Notes: generated by a model not told the origin, from the letters alone. Shown: positions 52,304-64,000, numbered from the stretch's first letter. The stretch is 64,000 nucleotides of DNA from Aphidius gifuensis (GCF_014905175.1 NC_057792.1:1116001-1180000), one strand, 5' to 3'. Translations and numbers: made by a program.

Positions 52304-52383
52304 CATCCAATTCATGTGCTCTTTTCTTGGGCCAATATATAAAGTATAGTATAGTGCCACAGGGTTTCATCATACTACCATCA
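52304..52383 (-). other. Candidate internal leader exon inside the inverted-repeat spacer
   Basis: The minus strand carries a strong donor ATTGGATG|GTAAGT (exon end 52304). A possible acceptor is the TAG near 52384, after a partly pyrimidine-rich stretch (CACCCTTATTGATGGTAG). The segment contains an ATG (MNWM) reading into the donor. Joined to 48122 it would enter a frame different from the signal-peptide frame, so it would act as an upstream ORF or alternative start. The donor is good; the acceptor is uncertain. Confidence 0.2.
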
Positions 52384-53095
52384 ATAAGGGTGAAAATACA
52401 CCATCACCACCAACAACAACAGCAGCAACAAAAAGAAAAAAAATAAATAAATCATGGTTGTCGTCTTGGTGGTGGTTGCAGCAATATTTTGGCAATTGAT
52501 GTATATATTTTTTATTTTTCCAGGGCAAAAGCCAAAAGGCAAGATGTAGTGAAATTGACAAAAAAAAAAAAATAAATAAAATAAACGTATATATAAAAGT
52601 AAATAAAAATAAAAATTCACATGTGAAAATTGGAAAAAAAAAAAAAATCGTAAAATCTTGTGGCTATGAAACGCAATAAAGCGAGAAAAGTCCATGTTTC
52701 GTTGACTTAGGACGTAAATAGGAAGCTTAATATCTGTCATTGTGACTATACCAAAAGAAAATGAAAAAAATAAAGAAGAAAACTGCCTGAGGGCTGTAAA
52801 TATATATATATTCCATTTGACTATAATATATATACGTGTTATTTTCACAATAAAATAGATAAATAAATATAAATAATAAAAAAAAATATAAATTAATTTA
52901 ATAGAGAAAAAAAATTAAACCACAGGTACTCGTGTAATGAAAAAAATAAAAAAAAAATAATAATATATATTGCAGGTACGTGATACCTAAGCAGTATTGT
53001 GGATGAGGAAAAAATAAAATAAAAAAATAGCTGAGAGACATTCAAGTGGGCATCTAAAATATCTTACTCGAGTGGCAAAAGATAGGCGTTGATAT

Positions 53096-53141
53096 TGATG
53101 ATGAAAAAGAAGAAGAAGATGATGAAGAAGTAGAAGAGGAT
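53096..53141. repeat. GAA/GAT trinucleotide purine tract
   Basis: GATGATGAAAAAGAAGAAG and further GAT/GAA units, about 45 bp, inside the inverted-repeat spacer. Confidence 0.7.
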
Positions 53142-53960
53142 TAAATGATCATTAAATTAACCTTGTGAACTTAATGCAATAATTAATTTGAGTAGACTCT
53201 TTTACCAAGTCTCAAGTGTGTGTCGCAAAATTCATTTATAATTATAAAATTAAAATTTACATTCCAATCGATAATAATCTATAAATATAATTATTTTTAT
53301 TTTATCTTTGTTAATTTTTTTATTAGTGAGTTCATAAATTGTTGGTGGGATAATTACTGATCATGTATAGAAATTAATTTAAAAGCAAAAAAAAAATAAT
53401 GAATGGTAGATTTGTATATGAAGAAAAAAGAGGGAGCTCTTGGCGTGACTTATGAAAAACCTGCTGGACTGGTTTTGCTTCTTGTTGCAAAGTCAAAATG
53501 CCGAAGGTAGATGGAAGATCATGTACAATCTGTTTGTGTATATATATAAAAAAATATATATAAATTAATAAAATAAAAATAATAAAACGGTGAAAGGTCC
53601 GCGACCGACCCCTTGAGGATGCCTTTGGAGACTAGCCAAGATAACCAATCTTGATATCTGTATGATATCATCCGGCCAATAATACGCTGGATACACATCT
53701 CAATTCTTCAACCATGTCATTTACTTTTTTTTTTTTTATTTTTCATATTATTTGTAGACTACTATGTAACCTCGCATTAAAAGCAAACAAGTGAAAGTCC
53801 TATTTTTGGAATTTTTTTTGTATTCAATTATTTACTTTTTTACCAAAAGGTGAAAAAAAAAGGTTTTAAAAAACTTTTTGAGACTTTGTATTTAATGGAA
53901 GTAAAGAAGGGCTATTCGGCTTAACTCCAAGTAGTAATTTGAAGAAAGGAAATTATAAAA

Positions 53961-54524
53961 AAATTTAAATTGTCAAATTAAAAGTAAAAAAAGGTCAAAA
54001 AAATACCATATTCGGTTATTTTTTTTTTTGAAAGCTCAAAAAATGCAAGTATAAATATTTTTTTGCAAATGTTGCATTTACCCATCTGCAATTTTTTTAA
54101 ATGCCTAAAATTAATTAATGACAAAATAAAATTTAAACATACATTTTTTTTACTTTTTTAAACAATCTTTTTTTCGATTTTTTTTTTTTTTTTTGCACTT
54201 GAACTTTTTTACCTTCAACACAATGATTTTAATATATTATTTGAAAATTAACTTGATGAAAAATCTTTTAAACCCGCATCTCAGTTTAACCTTCATTATT
54301 ATTATTATAAAAAAAATTCAACATTTTGAAATTAAATTAATTTCGACACGCAATGTTATTGAAAATAAAAAAAATAAAAAAAAAAATAAACATTTCCCAA
54401 TAACACTCAGACAATTCAGCGTGAAAAATTTATAATAAATATATATTTGATAATATATATAGAAAAGCATGACAGGTCGATGTCAAAATACTCCAACATA
54501 TCACGATTATATATATTTTTTTTT
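53961..54524 (-). repeat. Right arm of the large inverted repeat
   Basis: This is the inverted copy of 48348-48908, with the same landmarks in reverse order (CATATTCGGT near 54010 at the inner side, ATATCACGATTATATA near 54500 at the outer side). The outer boundary falls in a T-run and the inner boundary fades around AATTTAAATTGTCAAAT. High identity implies either a recent inverted duplication or gene conversion between the arms. A haplotype or assembly artefact is another possibility. Confidence 0.9.
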
Positions 54525-57500
54525 CAAAATATCTTCGAGCCTTTTTTTTGGCACTTTGGTTATTATTTTACTTTTATATGATGTTGCAACATATTCTGGG
54601 TGAAATCAATTTATAAAGCTTTGTATAAAGAAATATAAGAATAAAATATATTATAAGCTTTGATCGAGTGCTGGAAGTGGGTCGGGACACGTATATGCAT
54701 CAAGAAAAGTACACGTGACCAATGTTATAGACGTCGATGAACTTTTCCTCATTTATATATATGAACATTCATTTTCATCCCTTCAGGTAAAACCAGTCAT
54801 TTTAAAAATAATAAAAGAAATTTTTTTAAATTAAATTTTTCCATACCCTAACACAAAAAAATCTCTACCTCATCTCGACAATTTTATTTTTTAAAGAATA
54901 ATAAAACGAACGTTTATTTTTTTTTTATTTGAATTTTACACCAATATTTATTTTTCTTTTTTTTAACCGAGATTTTTTTACTACAATATTTTTTTTTAGT
55001 ATAAGAAATTCCATTGCATTTGATGATGGGACGACAGAAGGTGAAAAAGGGTGCAAAAAAATTTAGAATAAAAATGAAAAAAAAAAAAAATATATATATA
55101 TAATGAAAACGAGGGTATGAGAATGTAAAGAACGCCGTCAGCAAAAGACAGAAGTGCAAAGACCACATCCACGTAAGCGTAACTACAGTCTATATATGTA
55201 AGGGAAAAATAAAAAAAAGAAAAAAAAAATATATATAAAAAAACATGAGTAGGCAACCCCAGTGCATTATTTATCAGAGTACACGTGTCTCACCCTCCTT
55301 GGCAAAGTGCGCAGCGTGGACAAAACATTGGGCTTCTACAATTGCCGCAATTTTCAGTTATATCTTCCGGAAAAAAAAATAATAAAAAGCCTTTTATATT
55401 ATTTATATATTTCTATATTGTTATTTAACTTTATCAAATTATTAAAATGAACTCTTTAAATGCAATAAATTTATTTTAAAATTAAAACTTCAACTTCTCC
55501 CAAAAAAACATCCCCTTAAAAAAAAAAACGAATACTTGACCTCAATAATATTTGAAAAATTTATAATCTGATAAATTAATTTAAAAAATATTTCTTCTCT
55601 TTGTGTTTTTTTTTTTTTTTTTTGGTAGAAAATATGTTAAAGGGATGTAAAAATTGAAGGGGATTAAAAATGATAAAATAAAAAAAATAATTTATATAAA
55701 TATAAGGGGTGAGTAGCTGTAATTATCTACCATCGCAACGTTAATAATTTGAACATCCCACTCAGTTTCAATCCGGTGCTCTGGCGATTTCGCGCTAATG
55801 CACAACGTTGCGGTAATATTCGATTATGTTCCCACGGAATTACGGAAATTCCTATCAACGGTTTCATTGGCCTCGGTTCTTCGTTCACTAGTGTTTTCAC
55901 CCCCTTTTACCTCCCTAACCTGACTCAATTCCATCCCTCTGTACATGTATTTACCTATTCCCTCTTTCCCTCTCACTTTCTTTCTCTCTCTTTTCCTCTT
56001 TCAATTGTCGACTGGTCGATGCACACATGCAATACACCACTATATTATATTTTGCCTCGGGGCCCACTTGAATCAACGACCAGTCGAAAACTATTGCTTC
56101 TAGTTCAGTAACAACAACAACAACAACAACAAAATATATTCAATGAATTTATAAAATTTTCAAATCAATTGAAACTCTTGTGTGTGATGACAAATTTAAT
56201 TAATTATTATTATTTTATAATCTAAATTAAATTGTATTCAAATATTTTTGTAATTTTTTTTTTGAAGGATAATTATTGATAAATCAAAAATATATTTCTA
56301 TTTTTATGATTTTTGTAATCCATCAAATGCCCTGACAAATATTATTTCAATTAAATAAAAAATTCCATACAAAAAAAAAATAAATCACACACAAAATTTG
56401 TCAAGGTAAAATATAGATTTTTTTTTTTTTCAAGAAAGGTAGTTTTTAAATCGTAAAATGAACGTTAACATCACTGAATAAATACACCAAATAAGAGCCA
56501 GATGTTTTTTTTTTTTTTTTTTTATAACTACTCAATACTCTTGAGTGGTCAAAATTTCTACAAAACGATTTCGTGTATTTTAAATAAAAAAAAATGCCAA
56601 CACATGTTGTTTGAAAAGCAGCGACTTAAAGGTAAATCTTGAGGGGAAAAAATAGAAAACACCCCACACGCAGGTAGAAAAATCGGAGCAACTGGTATAC
56701 CCAAATAGAAAAAATATAAAAATCTCCAAAATACAATACAATTTCAGTATTTTAAAATTGCACAAATCCAAAAATAGTCCAACAATTCCCAGCATTAAAT
56801 TTTACTTAAAAAAAAAACCCAAAATTCTCAGAATATTATCAACAAATAAAGAGCTGATAAGAATCTAAATAAAAATAATTAATAAACATATAAAAAGAAT
56901 GAGAAAAAAAAATTTTAAAAATGTAAATAAATAATTTTATATAATCATCGAGTCATTGCAAACGATTGCCTCACACTCGGCAGTTAAAATATTTATCTTG
57001 ACATGGTTCTGTGTTTACAAGATAAGCCCAAGACATATATGTGAATGATACACCAGTACAACCATTAATACACATACGAAAAATTAATGTTCATCGTAAT
57101 GCTCTTAACGAATATAGCCCAGTGTTATTTATTCAAGGATTCTTCTCGTTAAACTTAACAATGAATAATCGTATTAAATTTGTACCCACCCGTTGTCACA
57201 ACTCTTTTTTTATTTTTTAAATTTATATATAGACATACGGAGTTTAATAAACCCTATCAAAGTAAAATACATGTCGACCTTATCGAGTGAATCTTGATAA
57301 ATAAAAAAATAAAATAAACAAATATAAAAATACAATAGAAAAAATGTAGAGTATATATTTGAATAAATAATTCAAATCACTTTGGATAAAATTTTTTATT
57401 TTACATGTCTGCAGACATTGACCTCAACTGATTAAAATCTCTCCCGACAATTTATATATATATTTTTTTGAATATAAAAAATTAAGAAGAACAAAGAAAA

Positions 57501-59188
57501 TCACACTGGTATTATTTAAAAAACAAACTTGAATATCCGGATCTATTTTTTCTACTATATCAAGTTTTTAAAATCTTGAAAAAAATATATTCACACACCA
57601 TTATCATCATCATTATTATAATCATATTGAACACATAAAAAAAACCGGACAAAACTGTGGAAATATATTTAAGTCTAAAGCATTGAAGAAGAAGCAGCAA
57701 AAATAAAAAAAATGATTAAATAAAAAAAAATCCAAGACACGAATTGCTTAGCCCATACATATATATATAAAAAATATATATATACACCTGCCGTACATTT
57801 ACAGAGCTGATAAGAAAACTGCAAAGAGAACACGAACGTGCCATTCTTGCTATGCGCATACCTATCCAATGTTGGCTCACACTAATATTAGCGTTACGAT
57901 AAAATGTCCAGTTTTATATTCGCTCTTTCTTCACGATTCATTCGACATTATATATATGATTTTTTTTTTTCCATTTTTTTTATCTATACGTATAATTTTG
58001 AATCGGGTTTATATTGAAATATACGTGCAATATATTGTTACTATTATTTTTTTTTATAAATAATATTTAATTTAAGCGACTAAAAAAGAATTGATATTGT
58101 TGCTGTTTTTTTGGATTGGGGAATCTTCGACAGCAACAGCAGCTGGTTATGGCATACACCAGTTCTCGAGATAGCAATCAGACTTGCCTAAAAAAAACCC
58201 TCTATGTAGTTTTGTATGTGTATTTGCTGGCATAGTAAACCTGGGCACGGGTGTGAGAGATCATTAACCCGACAAGAGATTCTAATCACGCTACATTGCA
58301 CATCGTTTTAGCATAAAACCCTCGCATATGGATGTACAGTCAGTATGTTGTATTAAAATGCAGATAAATATTTTTATTTTTTATTATTCAACGCAGACGA
58401 ATAATATAGTATTTAATATATTTATTTAAAGATTTAAAAAAATAAATAACGTTATTTATTTAAAAAAATGTAAAAATGTATCATCATTTAAAAAATACTT
58501 TATGTAAAAATAAATTTTAAATGCTGTTTTGAATTTTTTAATATTAAAAAATGTTTTCAAAAGAAAAAAAATCAAAAAGCTTGTTGAAAAAGTTAAAAAA
58601 AAGTGGATGAAATTTTTTGGCTGTTGAAATTTTATCTTTTTTATTTTTCAAGTTTTTTTTTTTTTTAACAACAAATGGAAGGTTTTTAGTTAAATAATAA
58701 TATGGATAATTTTAAATAGATGTAATTCAAGAGATTTGTATTTGATTATTTTTAATTTTCGTTATTTTTTAATAGGGCCTATGTCCAATGGAAATTTGTG
58801 AAAAAATTATTCTTTTTTTTGCTTTGAATAAATTCTTATGATGGCACTTAGGCTCATTCACCTATAAGACGATGATATATACATGTATTTTATTTTTTCG
58901 TAAATGCACGAGAGTGCCGACAAAAATTCCGGGCAAAAATCGTTCAGGAAGTCCGACGGTGGTAGCAGAAAAAAAAAAAAGAGACGAAAAGAAAAAAAAA
59001 AAAACAATCTCACGATCGATCAAACCTCCCTATTTCCAAGCTCGTTGAAAAATGTTTAAAAAGAAAAAAAATATAACTTAAAGTTAAATGAAAAAAGGTA
59101 TGAACATTAGAAAAGTCTAAAAATATTTCGAATATAAATTAAATATCCAACAAAATATAAAAGAATTTTTAAAAAAATCACAACTAAC
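54525..59188. other. Intergenic or intronic sequence between inverted repeat and promoter block
   Basis: AT-rich. The island at 55740-56110 holds a 120-codon plus-strand frame of mixed composition, partly built on a pyrimidine-rich tract at 55950-56005, with no recognised domain. It also has an 11-bp inverted pair (TCGACTGGTCG near 56008, complement near 56078). The island at 58120-58330 has no ORF. No exon is supported. Confidence 0.4.
56109..56132. repeat. (ACA)n microsatellite
   Basis: ACA/CAA units directly after GTTCAGTA; seven to eight perfect repeats. Confidence 0.85.
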
Positions 59189-59300
59189 CTTTAAGTAGTA
59201 TCCGAGTTGGTTCTCGGTTTAATAATAAAATAATAATTATTAATTGAATCAATAATAACGAAATGATAATCCTATATCACAAATCACATAATAATGCACT
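59189..59300 (-). other. Candidate alternative 5'UTR exon
   Basis: The minus strand has an initiator-like TTCAGTG (A at 59300) and, 112 nt later, the donor AAAG|GTTAGT (exon end 59189). No pyrimidine-rich acceptor precedes it, so a transcription-start exon is more likely than an internal one. No open frame of note. This could be an alternative first exon of the same minus-strand gene; both signals are short and could be chance. Confidence 0.22.
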
Positions 59301-62300
59301 GAATCACCACTTGACACTTGCAAACAAAGTTTGCCACAATTAATACTTCAATAATCAAAAAAAAAAAAAAAACAAATTAATTCAAAAAACAAAAACTTGA
59401 ATTTAAAAAACTACCTCCAATCAACAATAATAAACGAAAGAAAAAAAATAATAATAACTCAAATAAATAATAATAAATCAAGGCTAGACGTCGTTATTAT
59501 TTTTATGATTTTAAATAAAAATCTCAACAAGAATATCTTCTGTCAAAAACTCGTGGCAAATTCCAATATTTACTCCAAAAAATTTCCCACTTGTATATTA
59601 TCTCTCTCAGTAAATATAACCCAGCTTTTTTTATAAACAATTATAATATTTTTCAAAAATATAATAATGTCAATCTCACTGTGTTATTATTTTTTCGACA
59701 ACATTTATCCTGGACATAACCACAGGAGGAGTTGCTTGATCTCTGGTGCGCATGAAAATCCTAAAGGACAATGTACCTCAACCTCTAGTATCCAGCTTTA
59801 AAAAAAAAAAAAATATTTCTTTTTTAATATACACTTGTTTTAAATAAACACAAAAATCTACTTGTAAATTTATCACAAATTAATTCACAATAAATAGCGC
59901 AAAGCCACTTAAAAAACCAACAGAAAAATAAATTATAAAAAAGAGCCAAAAAAAAACGATGATAAAAAATTAAATGTCACGTTAAAAAAATTGATAAATA
60001 TTTAATCAATTATTATTTCCAAAAACTCACTATTGTTATTGACAAAAAAACGTTTACTATATGTCATAAAAATAATTATTAAAATATGGATGAATTTTTT
60101 TTTTGTTTATTTTTTAATTTTTAAATGTAAACAATCTCACTGACAGTTGTATTTTAAATATAAAGTCGGCGTCAAGTTCAGTAACAATGGCGTCGAACTA
60201 CGTTTATCAAGGGGTAGGTGTATATATGGGTTTGTATTAAACGTAAAACGCGCCGGTTTTTGTATATACAACGCGCAGCAGTATCGTAGATATACATGAC
60301 CCAGATCTTGCTGCCTGCAACAACACACGACAACTGACTCTTGTTCTCTCTCTGGTAGCAAGGTCTCTCTCGGCATAAGGTGGGGATAATACGAGACCGA
60401 TATGAGACAACACTATGCTGTTAACTAAATTCCAGACAGAGATATTCTAATAGAAAAAAAAGCAAAAGACAAAAAAAAACAGAGCAAAAAAATGTTATTT
60501 AAATTATTTTCAATTTATAAATTAAAAGTATTAATTATTAATGTATTTTGACGAATAATTAATATATTTAATAATTTTTAAAAGTGAATAACAATGAAGT
60601 GAAAAAAAAGGAATGGCGTAAACGAAGAAGGTCGGCTACCTATATTTCGGAGTAAATTTTTTAAGAAAGAGGAGAGAGAGAAATATATACATCGAAATCC
60701 GACGCTTATCGCGCTATCGCTGCATTGGTGGTAAATTAAAATTATTTTTAAATATTTTTGTTATATACTGCTTTTTTTGGCAATAATTTATGTGACTAAA
60801 GAGTGTAATTTTAGTTTTTATATTAAAATAATAATAATGTGAAATGAAATAAATTTTAAAATTAAATTTTGACGATGTAAGAAATGTTTAAAATTGTAAA
60901 TAGAAGCAGTGGTATATTACTTGAGGCAGTGCCTCATTAAAGGCGACGAGATTTGCAGCAGGCCGTGTATTATCCTCATGCACAAATGCAAAAAAATAAA
61001 ATTTAAAAAAAAAAAAAAGAGACAAGTGTTTTAGGGGCTCGTATATCTATCGTGCCGGTTTGACTCACCGGATTTCACGCGGTTTGCTATAATTGGTGGC
61101 GTCGAGTGTCAACTCAAAATATCCAACTTGAACAAATAATTGATAATAAAAAAATTTTTTAAACTTGTTTAAAAAATAAAAGTATAAAATATACGTTAAA
61201 ATGGAATTTATTTTTAATAAATAAATCAACAGTTACTAATTAGAATTTAAATGTAAAAAAAAATTAAATTTTATTTAAAATTACTATTTTTTTTTTGTTG
61301 TTAATTTTGAAAATTAATTTTTGATGTTTATTATTTAAGAAAGTCTAGGTTTTAAAGAACAAATTGCAAAAAAAATTAGTTGAAAATGTTAATTTTTAAA
61401 TGCACGATCGAATTATGAATTTTTAATTTTTTTTCTTAAGGTAAATTTCGATTAAAATTTGTCAATTCACATGTGGAATATTCATAATGTGGATTAAAGA
61501 CGACCACAAAATATAAGTAGCTTTGCACTTTCTCTGTGAATTCCAGCATCAAATTAAGTGGTCTCTCGTAATACACGTGTACAGATACAAGTAGGTGTAC
61601 ATAGTACATATATTTAAAATAGTGACTCTCTGCTACCACGCTCTTAAACTCAAGTGGCTTTTTTGTCGGTAATCATTTCACATATGCACTCTCAAAAACC
61701 CGCTAAACAATTTTTTTTTTCATTTTCATCATTATTATCTGTATTTTTTATAATAAATATTTCATGCACTGCCAAACTCGTAATGAGTTTTCTATTTAAA
61801 TTTTTTAAATGTAAATTTACAAATGCTCTAGTTCAAAAACAATAACCTATTAAATAAATAATAAAAAAAAAAATGTTTCATAATTTAAGAACAATTAATT
61901 ATGATATTGTTAAATTATTTAAAAAATAAAATCATGTATTTTATCAATTTTAACAAGTTTTTCAATTTTTTTTAAAATAAAAATTCTCAAGTCTCAATTT
62001 GAAGATTTGAAAATCTCTAAAAAAAAAATCTAATCAACTAATTCCTATCAATCTAATTTAAAAAAAAAAAAATGATTATAATATTGTCAACATTTTAAAG
62101 AACAACAATAAAATATAAATAAAAATTTCCAAACATTTTTTGCACTAATCAAAAAATAAAGTCTCAAAAATTCGTTGAATAAAAAAAAAAAAGAATTTAA
62201 ATAAATTCAATTTAAATAAACGTATGACAATTAGATATTTTTAATAAATTATAATATTTACTTGAATTATAATATATAAATAAAAACCACGTGCCAAAAA

Positions 62301-63642
62301 ATTTCCAGTTTAAATAAAAAATTTCATGTGAATTTATAAAACAAAAAAATCATATTTTTTATTTTAAATAAATGAAGTGATGATGAAGCATAGATTTTGT
62401 TGGACCTGGTGTACTTATCATTTCTTTATTTTTTTATTCATCACTCAAATAACCTGGAAAATTTTCTGGAATATAGAAATATATGGTTGCCCGGGAGCAA
62501 TCTACATCTAGGTAGCCCGCACCAGTAATATTTGCATTTGCGTTGTTTGCGCGAAGCTGACATCACTTCTCTTTCCAACTTTACCACACAGTATTTTATA
62601 AGTCACGGGGTTTAAATATTTAAATTTCATATTTTTTTTTTTTTTTTTTTTCAAATTGAGTAAATTTCGCGGGGCTGTATGATGAGGGAGTCAACTTTCT
62701 CTCCCTGTGATTTTTTTTAAACTCGCGGGGGGTGGGTTATACATCCATAAATTCTCATACACATGAACACTTTGAAATTTGAATCGACAAAAAATAAAAT
62801 TATCATAAGTCAAGAAGTACATTTAAAATCAAACCAAAAAATAATAAATAATATTGATGAAAAAATTCAACAAATTTTTATCATAAAAAATATTTAAATT
62901 AATTATTCAAACTTATTTGTTTAAAAATAATTCAATAAAATTATTTTTACATCAATAATAAATGAAAAATTAAATTTATATTTGAAAATAATATTTTTTA
63001 TTTTATTTTTCAAATAAATTCGAGTTTGTTTTCATTAGAAATATTGTCATAGGTCATTATCGAAAAAAAAAAATAAAAACATGGAGTTCTGAGAATTTAA
63101 AAAAAAAACAAAACAAACGAGCAAGTGTCCTGACCTAGTCACTGAATGTTTGGCTGACTTGAGAATTAAAAAAAAAAAATGACTAACAGAGACACCATTG
63201 TCACCTTGAAAAAAAAAATAAAATAAAAAACAACATGGGGGGCGGTAAGTGAAGGAGCAAATGGCCCTATGAATGGCAAATAAAAAAAAATACTAAAATA
63301 ATAATTTCGATCAGATAATTGCTTGTAATTAAAACTACACAATTATCTGTTTAAAAAATTGATAATTAATTTTTTTAAACTAATAAAATATGAAAATTGT
63401 TATTAATAAAAAAAATAATTATTATTTTTGCTCATGAAATTTGTCACGCACTTTCAACAGGCGGCCATTACATGCAATAGAAAAAAAAGTTGCAAAAAAA
63501 AAAAAATAAATTCACGAAAATTGGGCGAACGTTGGTTTAATTCGATTTAAAATTATAAAATAATTGAATGAAAAATTTAGCGATGAGTTAATTAATATAT
63601 TATTTGTTAATTAGAATAAAAAAAAATTGAGCAAAAACTTAC
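59301..63642. other. CpG-rich 5' flank with several candidate leader signals
   Basis: Islands occur at 59700-59800, 60160-60420, 60610-60730, 60900-61110, 61500-61660 and 62470-62760, denser than elsewhere in the window. This fits a promoter-proximal region for the minus-strand gene. Apart from the donor at 61068 and weak start-like sequences, no exon can be drawn with confidence. Confidence 0.35.
61069..61125 (-). other. Candidate alternative leader exon ending at a GTGAGT donor
   Basis: The minus-strand donor TCCG|GTGAGT (exon end 61069) closes a CpG-rich island about 60 bp long (GCGTGAAATCCG before the donor). The 5' end is not defined, so the right coordinate is approximate. It lies inside the CpG-rich 59-64 kb block and may be one of several leader exons. 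Support is weak. Confidence 0.18.
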
Positions 63643-63890
63643 ATTTTCAAGGACACCATGTAATTCAGTCCCCCGTGAATTTTCACGACGAAAAAAAACG
63701 AAATACAAATCCTCAAAAAACACACATTAATCCGTGGAAATAATTAATTTTTTTTCACTCAACTATGCACCAACACTCAAGCAACAAAACTATAATAAAT
63801 TTATAATTATTTAACAACAATTAATATTTTTTAATCATCACGATAACCGAGAGCTAAAAATTCCGTATGCCCGCTGTTCGACGACTGGCA
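63643..63890 (-). other. Candidate 5'UTR first exon of the minus-strand gene
   Basis: A strong donor (GAAAAT|GTAAGT, exon end 63643, GT at 63642-63641) closes a stretch lacking internal strong splice sites. The right-hand end of the window is the most CpG-rich part of the region and has promoter-like palindromes at 63919-63945. The transcription start cannot be placed; the right boundary given is only a guess just inside that CpG-rich block. A short ATG ORF (MVSLK) runs into the donor and would be an upstream ORF or an alternative N terminus. No long ORF is seen. Confidence 0.33.
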
Positions 63891-63909
63891 GTTTACTCAT
63901 TTTTGCTAA

Positions 63910-63950
63910 ACTTTTAGTTGTAGCGCTACATGTCGCACCGCGGTGACAAA
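63910..63950. promoter_or_regulatory. Candidate promoter block with two perfect palindromes
   Basis: TGTAGCGCTACA (63919-63930) is a perfect 12-bp palindrome, and CACCGCGGTG (63936-63945) is a perfect 10-bp palindrome only 5 bp away. Both contain CpG and sit in otherwise AT-rich DNA just upstream (in minus orientation) of the best first-exon donor. I do not recognise either as a named factor site. The promoter role is inferred from position. Confidence 0.3.
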
Positions 63951-64000
63951 AAGAACTAAAAAAAACTGCGCGAATAATTTGAAAAAATTCAAATTTAAAA

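Larger units (their letters stand above)
48909..53960. other. Spacer (about 5 kb) of the large inverted repeat
   Basis: AT-rich sequence without a credible ORF; the longest frames are low-complexity F/L/I translations of A/T tracts. GC-richer islands lie at about 48990-49150, 49620-49720, 51190-51280, 51390-51470, 52040-52110, 52190-52330 and 53590-53720. It contains the candidate microexon at 51389-51439 and the candidate donor at 52304. Trinucleotide (CAN)n tracts at 52400-52430 and a complementary GGT/TTG-rich tract at 52454-52484 could form a small low-complexity hairpin. No transposase or retroelement protein is seen. Confidence 0.6.
48123..63642 (-). other. Probable 5'UTR intron(s) upstream of the signal-peptide exon
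   Basis: This is the interval between the best first-exon donor (63642) and the acceptor at 48123. It holds the large inverted repeat (48348-54524), several minus-strand donors that may end alternative leader exons (52303, 59188, 61068), and otherwise AT-rich sequence. The intron call depends on the first-exon assignment and is an inference. Confidence 0.35.

Noticed and set aside
52381..52848. 155-codon minus-strand frame with long F and L runs
   Set aside because: Translation of A/T and trinucleotide tracts; low complexity throughout.
54757..54792. Plus-strand CATCCCTTCAG|GTAAAACC as a possible ratchet site
   Set aside because: Donor half GTAAAA is weak, no second donor follows, and the strand is opposite to the inferred gene.
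60187..60216. Plus-strand ATG in good context (AACAATGGCG, MASNYVYQG) with TATAAA upstream and GTAGGT after it, like a first coding exon
   Set aside because: TATA box is only about 21 bp from the initiator-like TTCAGTA, the donor is weak, and the leader would be almost absent. Kept only as a curiosity.
1..64000. CRISPR arrays, rRNA, complete tRNA genes, retroelement polymerase or virus-derived ORFs
   Set aside because: Looked for and not seen.

Overview
The window is very AT-rich eukaryotic DNA, about three-quarters A+T by eye. It is full of A/T homopolymer runs and short microsatellites, has CpG-containing islands, and shows no bacterial operon structure. Open reading frames are short and mostly low-complexity F/I/L/Y/K translations of A/T tracts, so nearly all are noise. 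Composition, very long introns and tRNA-derived SINEs suggest an insect genome. A hymenopteran parasitoid would fit, but the sequence does not prove it.

The best reading is that the window covers the 5' end and giant introns of one minus-strand gene. The right end (about 59.0-64.0 kb) is promoter-like. It has CpG-rich islands, perfect palindromes and several minus-strand splice donors that could end alternative 5'UTR exons; the best ends at 63643. A short coding exon lies at 48052-48122. It has a clean acceptor, an ATG, a 23-codon hydrophobic signal peptide and a GTGAGT donor in phase 1. This is the usual start of a secreted or membrane protein, for example an immunoglobulin-superfamily adhesion protein, although the family cannot be named. 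No later coding exon was recognised, so the next intron appears to run more than 48 kb, off the left edge.

Within that intron are two near-identical minus-strand sites, at 20434/20435 and 1337/1338. Each joins a pyrimidine-rich tract ending TATCTGTTTCAG directly to GTATGT. Each is followed, 57 or 36 nt later, by a second GTGAGT donor. This is the signature of recursive splicing (ratchet points with RS-exons), in the same orientation as the signal-peptide exon.

Mobile and repeated DNA: three copies of a tRNA-derived SINE-like family (1-240, 7300-7900, 15900-16275) whose body forms a long hairpin with compensated base changes between copies; a 941-bp terminal-inverted-repeat DNA element (3186-4126) with many internal TACTATGTT-like motifs and Pol III B-box-like sequences; and a large inverted repeat with ~560-bp arms (48348-48908 and 53961-54524) around a 5-kb spacer, just upstream of the signal-peptide exon. 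The rest is unremarkable intronic sequence with scattered GC-richer islands and microsatellites.
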